A stretch of DNA of 64,000 nt from Purshia tridentata (taxonomy: Eukaryota > Streptophyta > Magnoliopsida > Rosales > Rosaceae), in assembly GCA_003254885.1 (NCBI GenBank), contig QANT01000139.1, positions 1 to 64,000 of the forward strand. Reading direction: 5' to 3'. Shown in pieces: positions 40,602 to 54,200 of the stretch (positions are counted from its first letter, which is position 1; the number at the start of each line of letters is the position of its first letter). The notes beneath the pieces were generated by a model. That model worked only from the letters and a program-made list of their open reading frames with translations. It ran no database searches and had not been told where the DNA came from. Made by a program: the position numbers and the translations under genes.

Positions 40602-43600
40602 CTAATGTTTGTGTAAACCAATGTTCAGATCAGAAGATATTGAAATGAGAAGGGGGATAGAGTGGAGCCATACGGCTTTAAACACTCGTTTCTGATGAGC
40701 CTTTATCGATTGGGAAGGCTTATGGGCGTGATACCTGATATCAAAGATGTGAATCATGGGATCTGCAGTACCAGAAGAGATGTATAAACCATCAGGAGAC
40801 CAAGCCTGATTTATAAGAGCCGACTGAGATTCACTGCTTTCTTGCTTCCACCCAAAAGCATGTATTTCTGTTTGCCTGAGTCTGATATCAAACAGTCGGA
40901 GCTGCTTCTCGTGAGTCCTGCATATAAAAGAAAGTTAATGTTACAAACTTTAGCTAGTAAGAGAAAATATAGAAATCGTAACTGAAGAAAATCCCTTCAT
41001 CCTAATTGTATTATTAGATCAACTGGTAGGCTTTCTGGATCTTAAAGCTTAGAGTTGTAAACTCATATTAAGTAATTTGAAATGCTGTTCTGAAGCAAGT
41101 CTAACAAGTGAAAGGAAGGTTTTTGCACTAATAACACTAATACAGAAATTCACGTCAGAAATATGATAAATTATAACACAAATACACCAATACAGGTCAT
41201 AAATCAAGAGGCAGCTCAACAAATCATATAATGCAGCATGTAAACACAGAAGTAAACAAATGGGATTATTTTCTAGAAGCACTGACAAGGCAAATATCAA
41301 AACAGCACATGTTGATGACAAAATTCTAGCTGCAAAAGTCAGTGTTTCTCACCCTGCTTGAACCATGAATAGATTGAAGTCACAGGGGTTTGGCAAGACA
41401 CTCATGCATTTACTTTCTATCTGATGCTTAAACTCTGTTCTTCCCACATTAACGTCAAACCCAACAATTCTCTTGTCAGCTCCAGCAGATAGAATTATAT
41501 GCTTTTGCCACATCCCAGCAACTCCCATGACAGCAGATGAATGCAATTGTCTATGCAATGCCTTTGGTTTCCATACATTCTCGGCATCAGTCTCTTCCCA
41601 GAGTATAACAGCATGATCACTACCACCAGTGACAAAACAGGTATCCTCCCAGGGTGGGAAAATTATGCTGTTAATAATCCCTTTCACATGAGGTTTATCT
41701 TCTAAGAAAGTAACACGAGCTTTCTGTTGATGCACAAAAAGATAAGAATCAGAATTAATACCATCTAGAAGCACAAGCGTAACCATACTACTATAAGGAT
41801 GTTCTTTATTTGTGTAATCACGTGCACAGGACATGCTGCTCCAGCCCCATACATGCATAAATTTTATGTATTTATACCCTGTGATACCAACACACAATTG
41901 TAACAATTAGTTTTAAACATGGTCCTTACCCCTTGTGTTTTATTTAGATTTAGAACTGATACTTGAGAGTCCCCACTATCAGCACTGTATACAGAAAATA
42001 GGCTGTTTCCGTGGGGGTGCCAGGCTATATCTTCTGGCCATCTCCTTTGCTTTGGGGATACACAATCAGTACCACTAAGTAGAGAAGCACCTGACCTGCA
42101 ATTAAAAGAAACAAAAGGAATAAACAATCAATTGTGCAAAGTAGAAGCACTTGGCCAACACACATGTGGACAGCAAAACTGAATAAGCAACTTTACACTT
42201 CAGAACTGGAGATGAAAACTGAAATTGCAGACAATTTTCAGAACCAGAGATCATAACATAAGGATATAACCATAATTTTACCTTTCTACATAGACCAACG
42301 AATAGCACCCACATAGATACGAACCCCAGTTTTTGAAACCCCCAAATAAAAAGGTTAGAAAATGGACAGTTGTAATAGCTTTGAGATTGAGCAATATAAT
42401 AGAGATAATTTACACAAGGTTCCCCATTCTAGAGAGTGGTTTAATATAACTAATGCCACCCGGTGTCTTTAAAATGCTTTCCAGGTTGTTTAGCCATATG
42501 CTAAATGGAAAAGGAATTTACACTTTAGCCATAAAGTATCTTTATATAACATCACTATCACTGCATGGTAATGATAGCAGATTGTCTCATGAAGACACGT
42601 TTGTTAATGCATCTAGAACCCTGGTTGCTTAACAAGTCTTTCTAGTCAAAAACAAAATTTTCAAACTCCACACAGTTTGCATGTATCTCTATCAAAAGGC
42701 ATGCAATATATAGTTATAACTCAATTATATGGTCATATATCTCATTTGGCTCTACTTTAAATTGCTACCAAGCATGCAACGTAAATTTAAGAAACTAATA
42801 GTGTAACAGTAAGAGATTTTGGACTTTACCCCCTGGACTGAACTTGCCACAAGTTAACCACTCCATCCAAAGCACTGCAAACATTCCAAAGAACTTGTAT
42901 GAAAATTAGCCATGTAACATGTTTGATAGCATTTGATGTATCTTGTAGGACAAAGTAAGCAACAGCTTTATTTCGAGCTTCTTTTACACTTACAAATTCA
43001 AGAATTGATAGATGCTACTGCGTCTTTTTGGGCTGCTTACACAAACTATGTTACCAAAAAGAAAAATAATAGATGCTCCTTCATTTCTCTTAATAACTTA
43101 AGTTCTTCTTAAGCAGGCTTTACAATTTTCAGGATGCCGATTACATGAAAACAGTAAGAAAGACAAAGCCACAATTCCAAAGCAGTGGCATAACCTTATT
43201 ACAAAAAATTTATACTTGCAGCTACATGAAAGGTGAAAGAGGAAGAAAGACATCACATATTTTAAGAATTGAATATGTTAATTACCGAGTTGAAGTTAGA
43301 GGGCCAATTTCACCCAAACAAAAAAATTAAACAAAATACCATGGACACCGCAAAGCATAACTTAATCTTATAAAAGGAGAATCTAAATTGAAACTGACTA
43401 TTTTTCTCTTCAAAAAGTGAAAGCCAAGAAGAGTGCAATCAAGACAACACCTATCATTCCGTTTTGGAGTAAAACAAAATGCAACTATTTTAATTAGGGA
43501 CGTTTATTTCCTCATGCATCAACATGTCAATTACCTGGTTGCAAAAAGCTGATCATTCACTGGACACAAAGAGAGACTTCTCAACTTTCTCTTATGCTGA

Positions 43601-45130
43601 CTTGTGATGTGATTGCTTGTATGGCACCGAATTATACTAGGTGAAGAGCTAGTACGAACCAACGGAATTAATTCTTTGTGTTCTTTCTGTTCTGGAATAC
43701 AAAAAATTTTCCCAATCACAAATGAAGAAATCAAGTAACCATACATACATGGAATTGAATAAACATTACACAAAGCGAAATTACAAACAAGTAACCGAGA
43801 GAAACACAGTCAAGAAATTGAAGATGGCCACAATGAGGCAAGCCAACAGGCTAGAGTCTTACCAAATTTCCTTTTTGTCCCTTTATCTTGAATTTCAACA
43901 TCCTGCTTTGAAGAAATTCTATAAGATTTGTCCCCTTTTGTTTTGGTAGCACTAAGAGACTGACTGGAAACTGATGGACTGGCTTGAGCACTAGAACTAA
44001 CTGAAGTTTTCCCACTGGACCCTGCCAATATTGTAGGCTGGGAAATTTTTGGAATGGCAGCAGGAATTAAAAGTTCTGTTTTGGATTGTGGCTGGTTTCT
44101 AGAAGAACCTTCACTTAAATGGATAGGACTCGTTGATATGGGCTCCACCTTTGCACTTTTAATTCCATTACTCTGAGAACCCTTACTTGAAACTACCCTG
44201 TTTTGGCATCGAAGTCGGGCCAACCTAGTTTCGGAATCATTTAACCTCTTCTCTGCTTCCTCAAGCTGCAAACCTTTTCCAAATAAATAATTAGTGGCTA
44301 GTTTCCTTTGGAAGGCATCTGACGGATTAAAAAAACATAGAAACACTCATTGTTTTGAGGGCACATCTAAGAAAATTAGATAGGTGTCTTGACTTGGTGA
44401 TTTTCATTTGAAGCCACTATGAGCCATAGGCAATCAATGGGCTCAAATAAAACAATTTGATTAGTAAATAAACAGTGAGGAACAAGTCCTAAATAGCAAT
44501 GCTTATGGTCAGAGTGAGTTACTGATTTCTAACCTTCATTTTAAGAACCCAAATGAACAAAAAGAAAAATCTTTGAGTGTTATCTCCCCAGGTGTCCATA
44601 TGCCATGAGTTTAGTTTAGGCCAAAAACCCAATATGCATAACATACACATAGTCTGATTAAAAAGAGTAGCTCAAACCAAACATGTAAAATGTTCAACTT
44701 GTGCAAGCAAGATTCAGCAAAAGACTAAACCTCGAGAAGCTTTATAGCAAGTTATTGAAAACTCATGACACATAGTATACAGCAGCAACACATGAATGGA
44801 AACAAACAAAAAAATCATTCCTACGAACCCCAAAACAAAAATGGCATCGTCGAAAATGACCAAAACAAGAGAGACAGTAGAATATGAAAATGAATGATGG
44901 GACGCAACCTGAGATTTGTAATAGGAGACGCGCTGGCGAAGGTGTTGGACTTCACGCGTGCGGTGCTCAATCAAAGCAACCAGGGCTTCTTCTTGCTCTT
45001 GTCTGCTATCTGGGTCGCCGTTCTCTTCTGCCAGGGTTGTTACTGCTACTTGCTGTTGTTGTTGTTCGGTTTCATCGTCGTCGTCTATGTCTACCTTCTC
45101 TGCCTTGGGCTTCTTCAGAAGAGCACTCAT
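40602..45130 (-). CDS. Coiled-coil plus WD40-repeat protein
   Basis: Seven exons on the minus strand: 45130-44909, 44265-43863, 43691-43535, 42874-42830, 42095-41930, 41723-41353, 40917-40602; 559 residues with phases that agree at every join. The N terminus MSALLKKPKAEKVDIDDDDE is acidic and Gln-rich, followed by a coiled coil across the first intron (about residues 47-96: ALVALIEHRTREVQHLRQRV, then LEEAEKRLNDSETRLARLR). A Ser-rich, probably disordered linker (about 97-215) leads to WD40 repeats: FATSALDGVVNLWQVQS, WPEDIAWHPHGNSLFSVYSA, INSIIFPPWEDTCFVTGGSD with HAVILW, HIILSAGADKRIVGFDV, EKQLRLFDIR, INQAWSPDGLYISSGTADPM with IHIFDIR, and a short last blade. Likely a scaffold; partner unknown. 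I do not attach a gene name. The ATG at 45130 was preferred to an upstream GTG. Confidence 0.88.
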
Positions 45131-46781
45131 TCTCTGCAACCCTTGTTCGAGCACACTGCAGTTTTTCTCGGCGAGCGCGAGAAAAAGGAACTTTGATTAG
45201 GAATTAGGCGCCGTTACTTACTTGGAAAGAAACCCAAATAGGATGTCAATCACTATTCGCCATTAATAAGCTTCCATCATTTTCTAAGGTAAAAATAAAA
45301 AAACTTTCATCATTTCTCTTGTTTATGATTTTTTCTTAGAAATATAAGAAATTTAAGTTTAAATATTTAGTTTCAATAATTTTAAAAAAAATCAGTTTTA
45401 CTTATCATTTTTAGGTTTGACTACTAATTATTAAACTTAATTTTTAGAATAGGTCACAAATTTAAAGCCTATTTGTTTTGAACTTTATTTGTTTAACAAA
45501 TTTACCCTTCTATTATCCTTTGGCCCACATATGATGGGTCTTAGATAAAATTTATAAAGTTTTGACAAAATTGTCTTTGATACTTTTATATTGTCTTAGA
45601 AATTAGTTAATATAGTCTCAACTTTAGTTTTAGTTATAACTGTACGACACTCATCTTCAAATTTAGTTGTAACTAAATGACAGTCACAGCTAAATTGTGA
45701 TACAGTAACAGTTACGTTGTGACTGAATTAAAAATTTTTTTGAGAAAAATTGCATTACAATATAATATAAATAAAGGTCAAAACAATCCTTTTACTCAAA
45801 ATAATACTTAGTATAGTGGTGAGAATTGTCTTTTTCAACTTACCAAGACAATCACAATTAAATTGTAAGACAGTCACAGTTAATATGTGATTGAATTAAT
45901 TTTTTTAAATTTTAATACAATATAATATAAATTAATGTAATAGTATGAATGTAATATATATATATATATTTTATTGTAGTGACATATGATATAATATTTG
46001 TGAATTATAATGCCCTTTACCATATTATTGTGTTTGACTTTTCAACTAGTACTTAATTTAAAATGCTATTAAATAAAATTATTGAAATTTGGTATTTAAA
46101 GTCAATTAACCGAAAAATAAAATAGGAAATTAATGTAATAGTATGAATGTAATATATATATATTTTATTGTAGTGACATGTGATGTAATATTTGTGAATT
46201 ATAATGCCCTTTACCATATTATTGTGTTTGACTTTTCAACTAGTACTTAATCTAAAATGCTATTAAATAAAATTATTGAAATTTAATATTTAAAGTCAAT
46301 TAACCGAAAAATAAAATAGGATCCAATTCAAGTAATATTAGCATTTCAAAAATTTCAACCACAATTTTCAAATGTGCTAGTAGTAGTGGGTCTCTATCCT
46401 TGGCCAACCAGAAAAAGGGCCCACATGGTGAAGAGAAAAATCAAAAAACAAGGAAAGGATAAATCTTAGCACAATGTTCTGAGAATGCCTGCCTATACAC
46501 TGAGATATTGTTCACAAACAAGTCTCCAAAATTTTAAGCTTATGTTAATCCATCCTCTATACTCATAGTTTGGCTTCGATACGAAAGCATCACATAAACA
46601 GAAATTATTGTGAAGTAGTAACCCCTCTTGGTTTAGGTAGTCCAAAACCTTGTAGAAAGTACTCCTCTATAGTCAAAAATGAAGTCAATAGACCACCCCT
46701 GATATAGAGAATTGGAATGGTTGTAGTTGATGTACTCTCATATTAGGTTGAATGGTTAGTGATCTGGGTTGACCAAGTTGC
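45131..46781. other. WD40 promoter region and Mei2-like gene 3' end
   Basis: Very AT-rich. It contains the 198-bp tandem duplication at 45929-46320. The few hundred bases below 46782 are probably the 3' UTR of the Mei2-like gene. No gene seen. Confidence 0.5.
45929..46320. repeat. 198-bp direct tandem duplication
   Basis: Copies about 45929-46126 and 46127-46320, both from AAATTAATGTAATAGTATGA to GAAAAATAAAATAGG. They differ by the length of a TA run and a handful of substitutions. Recent, noncoding. Confidence 0.9.
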
Positions 46782-49700
46782 TCAATCAAACTCCTTTGAA
46801 GAATCCATTCCTTTGGAATTTTCCTCCCCATTTGCAGATGCTGAAGGGCTCCCTTGATTATGGTTCTCCTCATTGCCATTGTTCCGAGGTTTTCCTGGTC
46901 TTGATCTGATGTTGGTACCCATGGGAAAAGGTTCCTACACAGATAAGAAAGGGTCAGTCTTGATCTTGTGGGGAGATAAACTACCTGATGTAGATCAAAC
47001 TTTAATACAGCTAGGACCATCAACACTCAACTCAAAAGCCAATTATGATAATAACTCGATAATAAACTCAAAAAACATTCCAACCCATTACAACATAGAG
47101 GTTACCTAACTAGGACCAACATTCTCAAAATTACAATTTTCCTTTCTTCATAGCAACATGAACAGGGAAAAAAGACCACATAGATTCATGACGGAATAAA
47201 AGGGGAATTAAGTAGTCAGGATAGTTCATGTCATGATATCTTACTGGGTCACCAGCATTTGGACCATCTGTGTGAAACAGTATAGGGCGACAGCGTTTGT
47301 CCTCATTCATTAAGCTCGAATTCTGGAAATGGGCAATAAGAGCAGCTTTTCCCTGAATACGAGCATATGCTAGTGATGCCACCTTTTCACTGTTAAACTT
47401 CTCCCATTTTTTGCCATTGAACGCCTGAAAGAGATGTGTAATCTTTTCTTACTTGCTAGTGTCATCAAAAAGCATAAACAGATGAAAATATGTCACAGCT
47501 ATTATTCCTTTGACCATATGACTAAAATAAATGTCACAGTTGGTTGGTCGAACCTTATAAAATGGAACAATCTGATGAGGATCAATCATGTTGATGAACG
47601 CATATCCCACATTGCATTTGTTCTGTGAAAGTTATACGTGCAAAATTGGAATTAGAAAAACATGTGATCTCTACCCAATAAAGACTAAATACAAAACAAT
47701 AATCTTGCCTTGAAGTCGATTGGCAAATAAAGAAAGTCATAAATTCCTCGGCATTGCTCATCGATTGCAGCAAGAAGCATCTTTGAAGTATACCTGTCAA
47801 ACCATTAATTTGTTGAGCAAAACAGGAAAAGCACTATCTACAACTAGATGGCCGTTTTAGGAAAATATGGTTATTGCAGTTTTGAGAATCCACAGTTACC
47901 ATAATATTGTAGCCCGAGAGTACTGTAGCCTATGGTAGAATTGTTAGAGATCCTCAGTTTCTTTTCATTTATGCAGTTGTTATAAATTTATAACTGGTAT
48001 TAGATTAAACTAAGCACTAACCAACTAAGCAGTAAGTGCTACAGTTAATGCCTACTTGCTTAGTATGGTCGGAGGGTTAGTATTCTGTACACATTCAGCA
48101 AATGTTTATTGCCTGCAGGCTGTTCAAAAATAAGAAAATGTTCATCCAGAAATAGCTGCCAAACAGCATGTTGAGTATAAAGTAAAAAAGAAAAGATGCG
48201 AGAAATTAGAACACTTAGGGGGCCATATACGTACTTGTTGGGAATGTTCTTTATCATAAGTGTGGTTCGGCTGTCTGCTCCATGCAATATGCGGTCAATA
48301 TCAAGTTCATATTGTTTCTTATCAGAATTATTATAATTTGCTTCATTTCTTCGGTGAGACAGGTTTCTAACACGTTCACTAGGAGAATCAAAAGAGTTGG
48401 GCATTGAAATCATCGGATTCCTCCCAGGAAAAAGGTGGCCGATCTGCTGCGAAGAGCGTTTCTGGGTACTTGTAGACATGTCCATGCAATTTCCACCGAC
48501 AAGAGAAAAGATGTTGTGTGAAGAAATTTCCATAGGATGCATCTGGGGACTACTGGGAAAACATGAAAGGCCAAGAGAACCCAGGTGAAGGCTAGAAGCA
48601 TCAGGAGACTCCCCTGAATAGGCATGCCTTTCCCAAAGGGAAGGGTTAACAGCTGGTGCTGATCCTACATGGTGACGCACAGGCGAGGTACCGTTCAGCA
48701 TATGAGGTGACGCTCTAGGGAATCCAGGCATTTGTGAAAAGCGGTGTGGATGAGGACCATTGATAAACGATGGCGAATTCTGCCACATGGCGGGAGTTGA
48801 AGAATGCTGCTGATATGAGTTGGAGTTATTCCACACAAAATTATGTCCATGAACAGGGCAGCTCCCATTTCTAGGAGATCCAAAAGCTATATAAGAAAAG
48901 ACTTGTGAGCAACAAATTCACCAGAATAGTGACTATAAATTTAAGACTGTCATCAACCTAATCCAAAATGCAAAGAAATTGGTAACGATAAGAGACAAAC
49001 TCTGGCTATATCCAAAGTATCTAGAAACTAGCACCATAAAAAGGCAGGATATGACCCATCATTCAATTATAAATATTTTGAACCAATTTCTACATCCCTC
49101 AATTAGTCAGACCTGAACAATACCATGTAAGAATAAGAGAAACAGAGATGTAACAGGTTATGAATTCATCCCTCTTTACAGCCAGGGAAAAAATGAATAA
49201 GAATATACCATATAAAACACATGGTTCTAAAATGGGAAACAAATGTAGAAAGGATAAGGTGGGTTAGGCTAGGAAGAAAATGGAAAACAGAAAGCAAATT
49301 CAACAAGGTTATGTTTCTGATTCTCAGACATTACTATAAAATATAGAGATAAGACAACAACGATTCTCTCATAAGGTCCTTCAATGAGATAAGAGAGATA
49401 ATGTTTCAGTTGTTAAATCAGATATGGATGCTAAGATGCATTGAGATACAACTCACCCGTTATACATCTTATCCACTCATTTCAGGACCTGAGGAGAGAA
49501 GAACTGTATAAAATAATGACACAAAGTTATATACTAAATATACCTCCTCCAGTGAGTTCCATGGGGTGCCCATTTGCACTCACTCCACAAGTATGCCTTC
49601 TGTCTGTTCCTTCTGTCACTCTAAGGCCCAGATTGTTAGTCATGTTTGCAATAGCACCAGAAGAGTTGCAAGGAATGCCATGGGCTAAACTGTCATGATA

Positions 49701-52700
49701 CTCAGGTAAGGAATGAGGATGGAAATTTGGAATGCACTGGTTACCAAACTTCATTTCATCCAGAGAGTGATTGGATTCCAAGAGGCCAAATTGTTTGCTT
49801 GTAGATGCCACTCTTGCCGGAGAGGGCAAGGTATTTGGAACACTGGAACTCTGATGAGGTAAAGCATTTTCAGTAAATGCACTCACAGGTGATCGAATTG
49901 AAGAATGTAAACCCAGGTTAGATCCATTAACCATGCAGCTTGATGCAGCCACTCCAGGACGGAACATCGCTGTAAAAAGAGCCAGGAAAACATTTTGTTG
50001 TATAAAGATAAAACACAAATTCAAGCAAGAATTCTAAACAAGCAGAATCATACCCTTGCATCCTGCTGATAAATTGTCACTAGGGCTATGACCGAAATTA
50101 ATTTCATCTTGATCCTGCTCGGAAACTTGAACCAAACTACAAAAGGGAATGTTTTATCATCAAAATAAGTTCAAGAAATTCAAACTTAAAGGAACAAATA
50201 AAAAAAATTTAAAATGGAACAGTAACACATCCACTAACAGAACATCCAGAGGAGAATAAGATCAACAAATGAGGCAACAGAACCAAAATTTGCCGCTGTT
50301 AAGACCAAAACATCCGAAAGGATAACTCATAGAAAACCCCAATCCCCCTTTTTTAATAAGGGCTATATGTAATCATTACAAGACTATAGGTAATCAATAG
50401 GAAGAATATATTATCAATACCTCCTTCTTGCACCCCCTGGGCGGCTTGGTTCAAGTTTGATCTGCTTCCCACCAATCTCACTCCTGTTCAATGCATGAAG
50501 AGCAGATTCTGCAGCTCTAACATCATAAAATTCTATGAACTTGTTATGGTGCTTCTGTGGAGTCTCACGGATCTAAAAACAAGAAAATAAACCACATAAT
50601 ATAGAAAGTCCTTTCATCCCTCTTAAATCAAAGCAAGATAATAGAAGGACAAATTGAACGACGTACTTCTTTAATTTCTCCATAAGATCCAAAAAATTTA
50701 TAAAGCTCATCATTAGAAAAAGAAGAATCAAGATTGAACACCACCAGCGTTCCCTGGTTAATATCCTTATCAGAAGGATTATCCTGACATATAAACAAGT
50801 ACAGAAGCATGAAGCAACAGAGCATCACGAGAAGTATAAACAAACCAGGAAAGAAAAAAGTGGTGAACCTAGCACATATATAAAAAGTCACTAAGTGACC
50901 ACCATACCTTGGGTATTGAGTAATGTATGTCAAGCTTCCTACGCCTCAGTGGCTTATTTTGAAGTGCTCTTAGTGCGTTTTGGGAGGCCCTTATATCATA
51001 ATAAGATATCATAACGAACCCACGATGCTTGCAGGCTGTGTAAAGTGTCCGGATATCTCCATATTGCTAATAGAACAAAATACAATTAATAATTTAATTA
51101 GCAAGTAAACTTCTTTGACTTTCTTGCACAGACTTGTAAATAAAAAAACTCATAAAGGAGCTAAGCACCTCAAAAAGAGCCTTCAATTCCAAATCTTCAA
51201 CATTGCTATTAATATTTCGGACAAAAAGTGTTCTAGAAGGGTGCTCGCCATAAGGGTGTTCACCCACAATTGGGCCATTACAACCCCCTTGCCCATTGGA
51301 AACTCCCCTACCAAAATCAGAGTCACCAAGTCCTGCAAATAAATTATCATCTCCTTCTAATTCCATGCCGCCGCCACTACTAAAGAGATCAAAATCTTCA
51401 AATTCGTCACCACTATTAGCATGAGCATTATAACCCAGCTCATCTATCACACCAGAAAACAAATCATTTTCATCAGGGAGGAGATTTCCAATGGTTTGTG
51501 CCTCAATTTCTTCAAGAGATTCAAAGGGTTCTTCCTCATGTTGGGAAGCAGCAGTATTAGCAGATTGATGAGATCTAACATCACTCCTTAGTAATCTCAC
51601 TGCAATTTTTTTCCCCAAAAAAAAGATGTTAAGATAATGAATATATGCACATTTGAGGAAAATGCAAGGAGTTATACATCAATCAAGTAGTACTAAGGCA
51701 AATGCAGTCAGCTTAAATTTACTTAACTAAAAGTTAATCCCAACAATTTCAAATGAAATCGATTATACATTAGTACATATATAGAAGTAGAGAACAGATT
51801 AATGTGTGCATACACAAAAAGAAGTTTTAGAAAGATTTTGTTACCAGTTAATTGAAATGCAGTAACTGTATACAAGATCAATTTGAGATTAAAAATATGT
51901 TATGCATTGAATATTGGAAAAACTTCTTATGAGAAGATTGAAGTTTGTAGCTTCTTTTGCATGATTGCTAAGGATTATGGAACGGCAAATTGTTATAACT
52001 GTCAATGAAGCTATAGAATGTTTGGTCAATATAAGTATCTGATTTCGAGAAAAAACACAAGGTAATAGTATCCACATGCAACATATGAACAAGCATTTTA
52101 ATAGGCATGAAAATAAAAGCTTACACTTTCTACTAAAGATTTCAGACAATGAGCTTGAAAACAGACTACTTTCATGTTGGGCACCATTAATAACAGTTTT
52201 GCTTCCAACCAAGCTATAAGATGTTGGCTTTGTGGACAAGTTTGACCACGATTTTGGATGATGATCCATAGGTTTCCAGGAGGCCTTTGAGGTATCTCCA
52301 GCCAGGTTGGATTGTGGCATTTCTAAGTAATTCACTGATTGTGCCCCAATTGGTAAAACCTTTTTTAAGGGCAATGAAGGATCCAACATGCTGCTAGGTG
52401 TAGGCACTGTTCCATCCACTCCCACTGAAGGAAAAAATTTACACACAAAGAGTTAAGTAAAAAGTTCTCACAGAGCAATCTTTTTGTTCAAATTTAGAGT
52501 ACTAGCATAGGTGAAGAGTACAGTCTCTTAAACTCAAAATTTTATAATAGTTTCCATAAAGAGGCTAATTTCCATAACTTCTATAATTAAACCCCAAAAA
52601 AAATAACAGACAATATAGCTGGATAAGACACATCAGCTGATAGACTGTCTCAAACAAATTGAAAACTCAATGCTGCTCACCTTGGTGACCATTCATGGTT

Positions 52701-53001
52701 CTCAGTTTCTGAAGTCCAACTTGTCTCTGGTGAATCAAGTTTGACAAAGGATTAAATAAAAAGAACAATTGAAAACATGTAGGATGTGCTAAACAGAGGA
52801 AATAATCATTAACTGTAAAAGTTTATAATACCCTTGAATAAACATCAGTTCCATATATTCATCGAAACTTTCCAAAATCCTAAAAATAGAAGAACTTCAA
52901 CATATAATAAGACAAGAAATTACCTCAGAAGGAAAAGGAATTTCTTCATAGAAATGGGAAGAGACAGATACGCCCCTTTGATCCATTATTTCAAATGGCA
53001 T
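46782..53001 (-). CDS. AML1: Mei2-like RNA-binding protein (AML1/AML4 type)
   Basis: Plant relative of fission yeast Mei2; AML proteins bind RNA and act in meiosis and vegetative meristem development. Fourteen coding exons on the minus strand: 53001-52924, 52726-52681, 52424-52125, 51599-51169, 51066-50908, 50783-50667, 50572-50421, 50136-50054, 49969-49544, 48886-48235, 47793-47709, 47622-47554, 47424-47245, 46934-46782; 976 residues. RRM1 lies at about 263-338 (RTLFVRNINSNVEDLELKAL, RGFVMISYYDIRASQNA). RRM2 is at about 349-421 (GTLVVFNLDSSFSNDELYKF, KFIEFYDVRAAESALHAL). The Mei2-specific RRM3, about 803-905, is nearly invariant: [59 protein letters not shown]. The intron between exons 11 and 12 has a GC donor. 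The LFSRKLRL, SLEEIEAQTIGNLLPDE and LSHLFPGR-like blocks (here IGHLFPGR) place it near Arabidopsis AML1/AML4; the exact orthologue is not settled. Confidence 0.95.
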
Positions 53002-53060
53002 CGTGCACCAAACCAGAAAAGATCACCCAAAAAAAATAAAAGTAAAAGGCTCAAACTTTC

Positions 53061-53099
53061 TCAGTTGCCGACTATATCTATACTACATGGCTCCTTCAT
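53061..53099 (-). other. 12-codon uORF in the Mei2-like gene leader
   Basis: On the minus strand an ATG follows a TTTTTCAG/ACA acceptor and opens MKEPCSIDIVGN then TGA, ending 59 bases before the main ATG at 53001. It lies wholly in the last leader exon, so it should be in every mature transcript that uses this acceptor. Conservation was not tested. Confidence 0.5.
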
Positions 53100-53101
53100 T
53101 G

Positions 53102-54200
53102 TCTGAAAAAAAAAATAATAATAATAATAATAACAATAAGTGAAGATGTTCCCCTTCAGATATTACATAACCAAAAAATTCTAAACAAAATTGAGAACGG
53201 CACTTGGAAATTTCAAACAGAAAACCCAGATCACATAATGCCAAGCCTTAAGTAACTCATCAGGCTCTACCATTAGAAAAAAGGAAAATCAAAATTGTAG
53301 AATTTTTTTTGGTGTGTGTATTAAGTTACAGCCTGAGAGACGATGGAAATGGCAAATAGTAAAGACAGTGAAAATGTTTGCTTACCTACCAACAACAAAC
53401 ACACTTGCCCCATTTGGTTGCCGAGAAAAGGTAGGAAAACAAAATCAAACTTAATCCTTTTGTTTTCCTCAGTTCCTGAGCAACCTAGGATAAATCAAAG
53501 TAACGCCGGCAAAAAAAATTAAGTAAATAAAGAGCTGAAATTTAACCCTTGAAATTTAAGAAAGTCGAAAAACGAAATCCAGTTTGAAAATTTAAATACA
53601 GGATACTAAAAAAAAATCACCAAAAAAAAAAATAGGATACTGAAAAAACAAAGTAAAAATAGGAAGAAAGAACAAAAGAAGAAAAGGGTCTGACCTAATA
53701 CAACAGCAGAAGCCGCATCAGCATAATTGATCACCATGTCCGAAATTCAGCTCCAAAATTCAGAAGATTCAGACAAAGATCAAAATTTTAAAATTAAAAA
53801 TGAAGCTTATAATACAGCAAGGGATCTCAGCATCTGTGTCGTCTTCTTCTCTCGCAGCATTGCAAGCTCTCTCACTCTGTCACTCACCACAAAGATTGGA
53901 GACAGAGAACGTCAAAACGAAAAAAAAAAAAAAAATTCTCTTTTGCTTATGTATGGCTCTACCTAATCATTCTTTGCTCCGGAAACGAAGAAAGTGGTCA
54001 TTTTGAGCGAATCTGAGCTTGGAGTAGGAGAAAATGGAGATTTCGGAGAGAAAAGGAGCGTAATTCCGGCGAGATTGAGTTCCCGCCGGTCGCTAAGTTG
54101 CAGAGAGAGAGAAGAGAATAAATACTGAAAGCTGGTTTTTGATTATTTTTAATTCGAGAGCGTCAGAAAGAGAGAGAGAGAGAGAGAGGTGTTAGTTGGG
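53102..54200 (-). promoter_or_regulatory. Leader and promoter region of the Mei2-like gene
   Basis: Upstream of the leader exon acceptor at about 53103 lies probable leader intron, then a GC-richer stretch at 53990-54130 and a GA run (about 54169-54188; CT on the coding strand) typical of plant transcription start regions. TTCCCGCC at 54080-54087 is an E2F-like core. The exact start and leader exon edges cannot be fixed. Confidence 0.4.
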
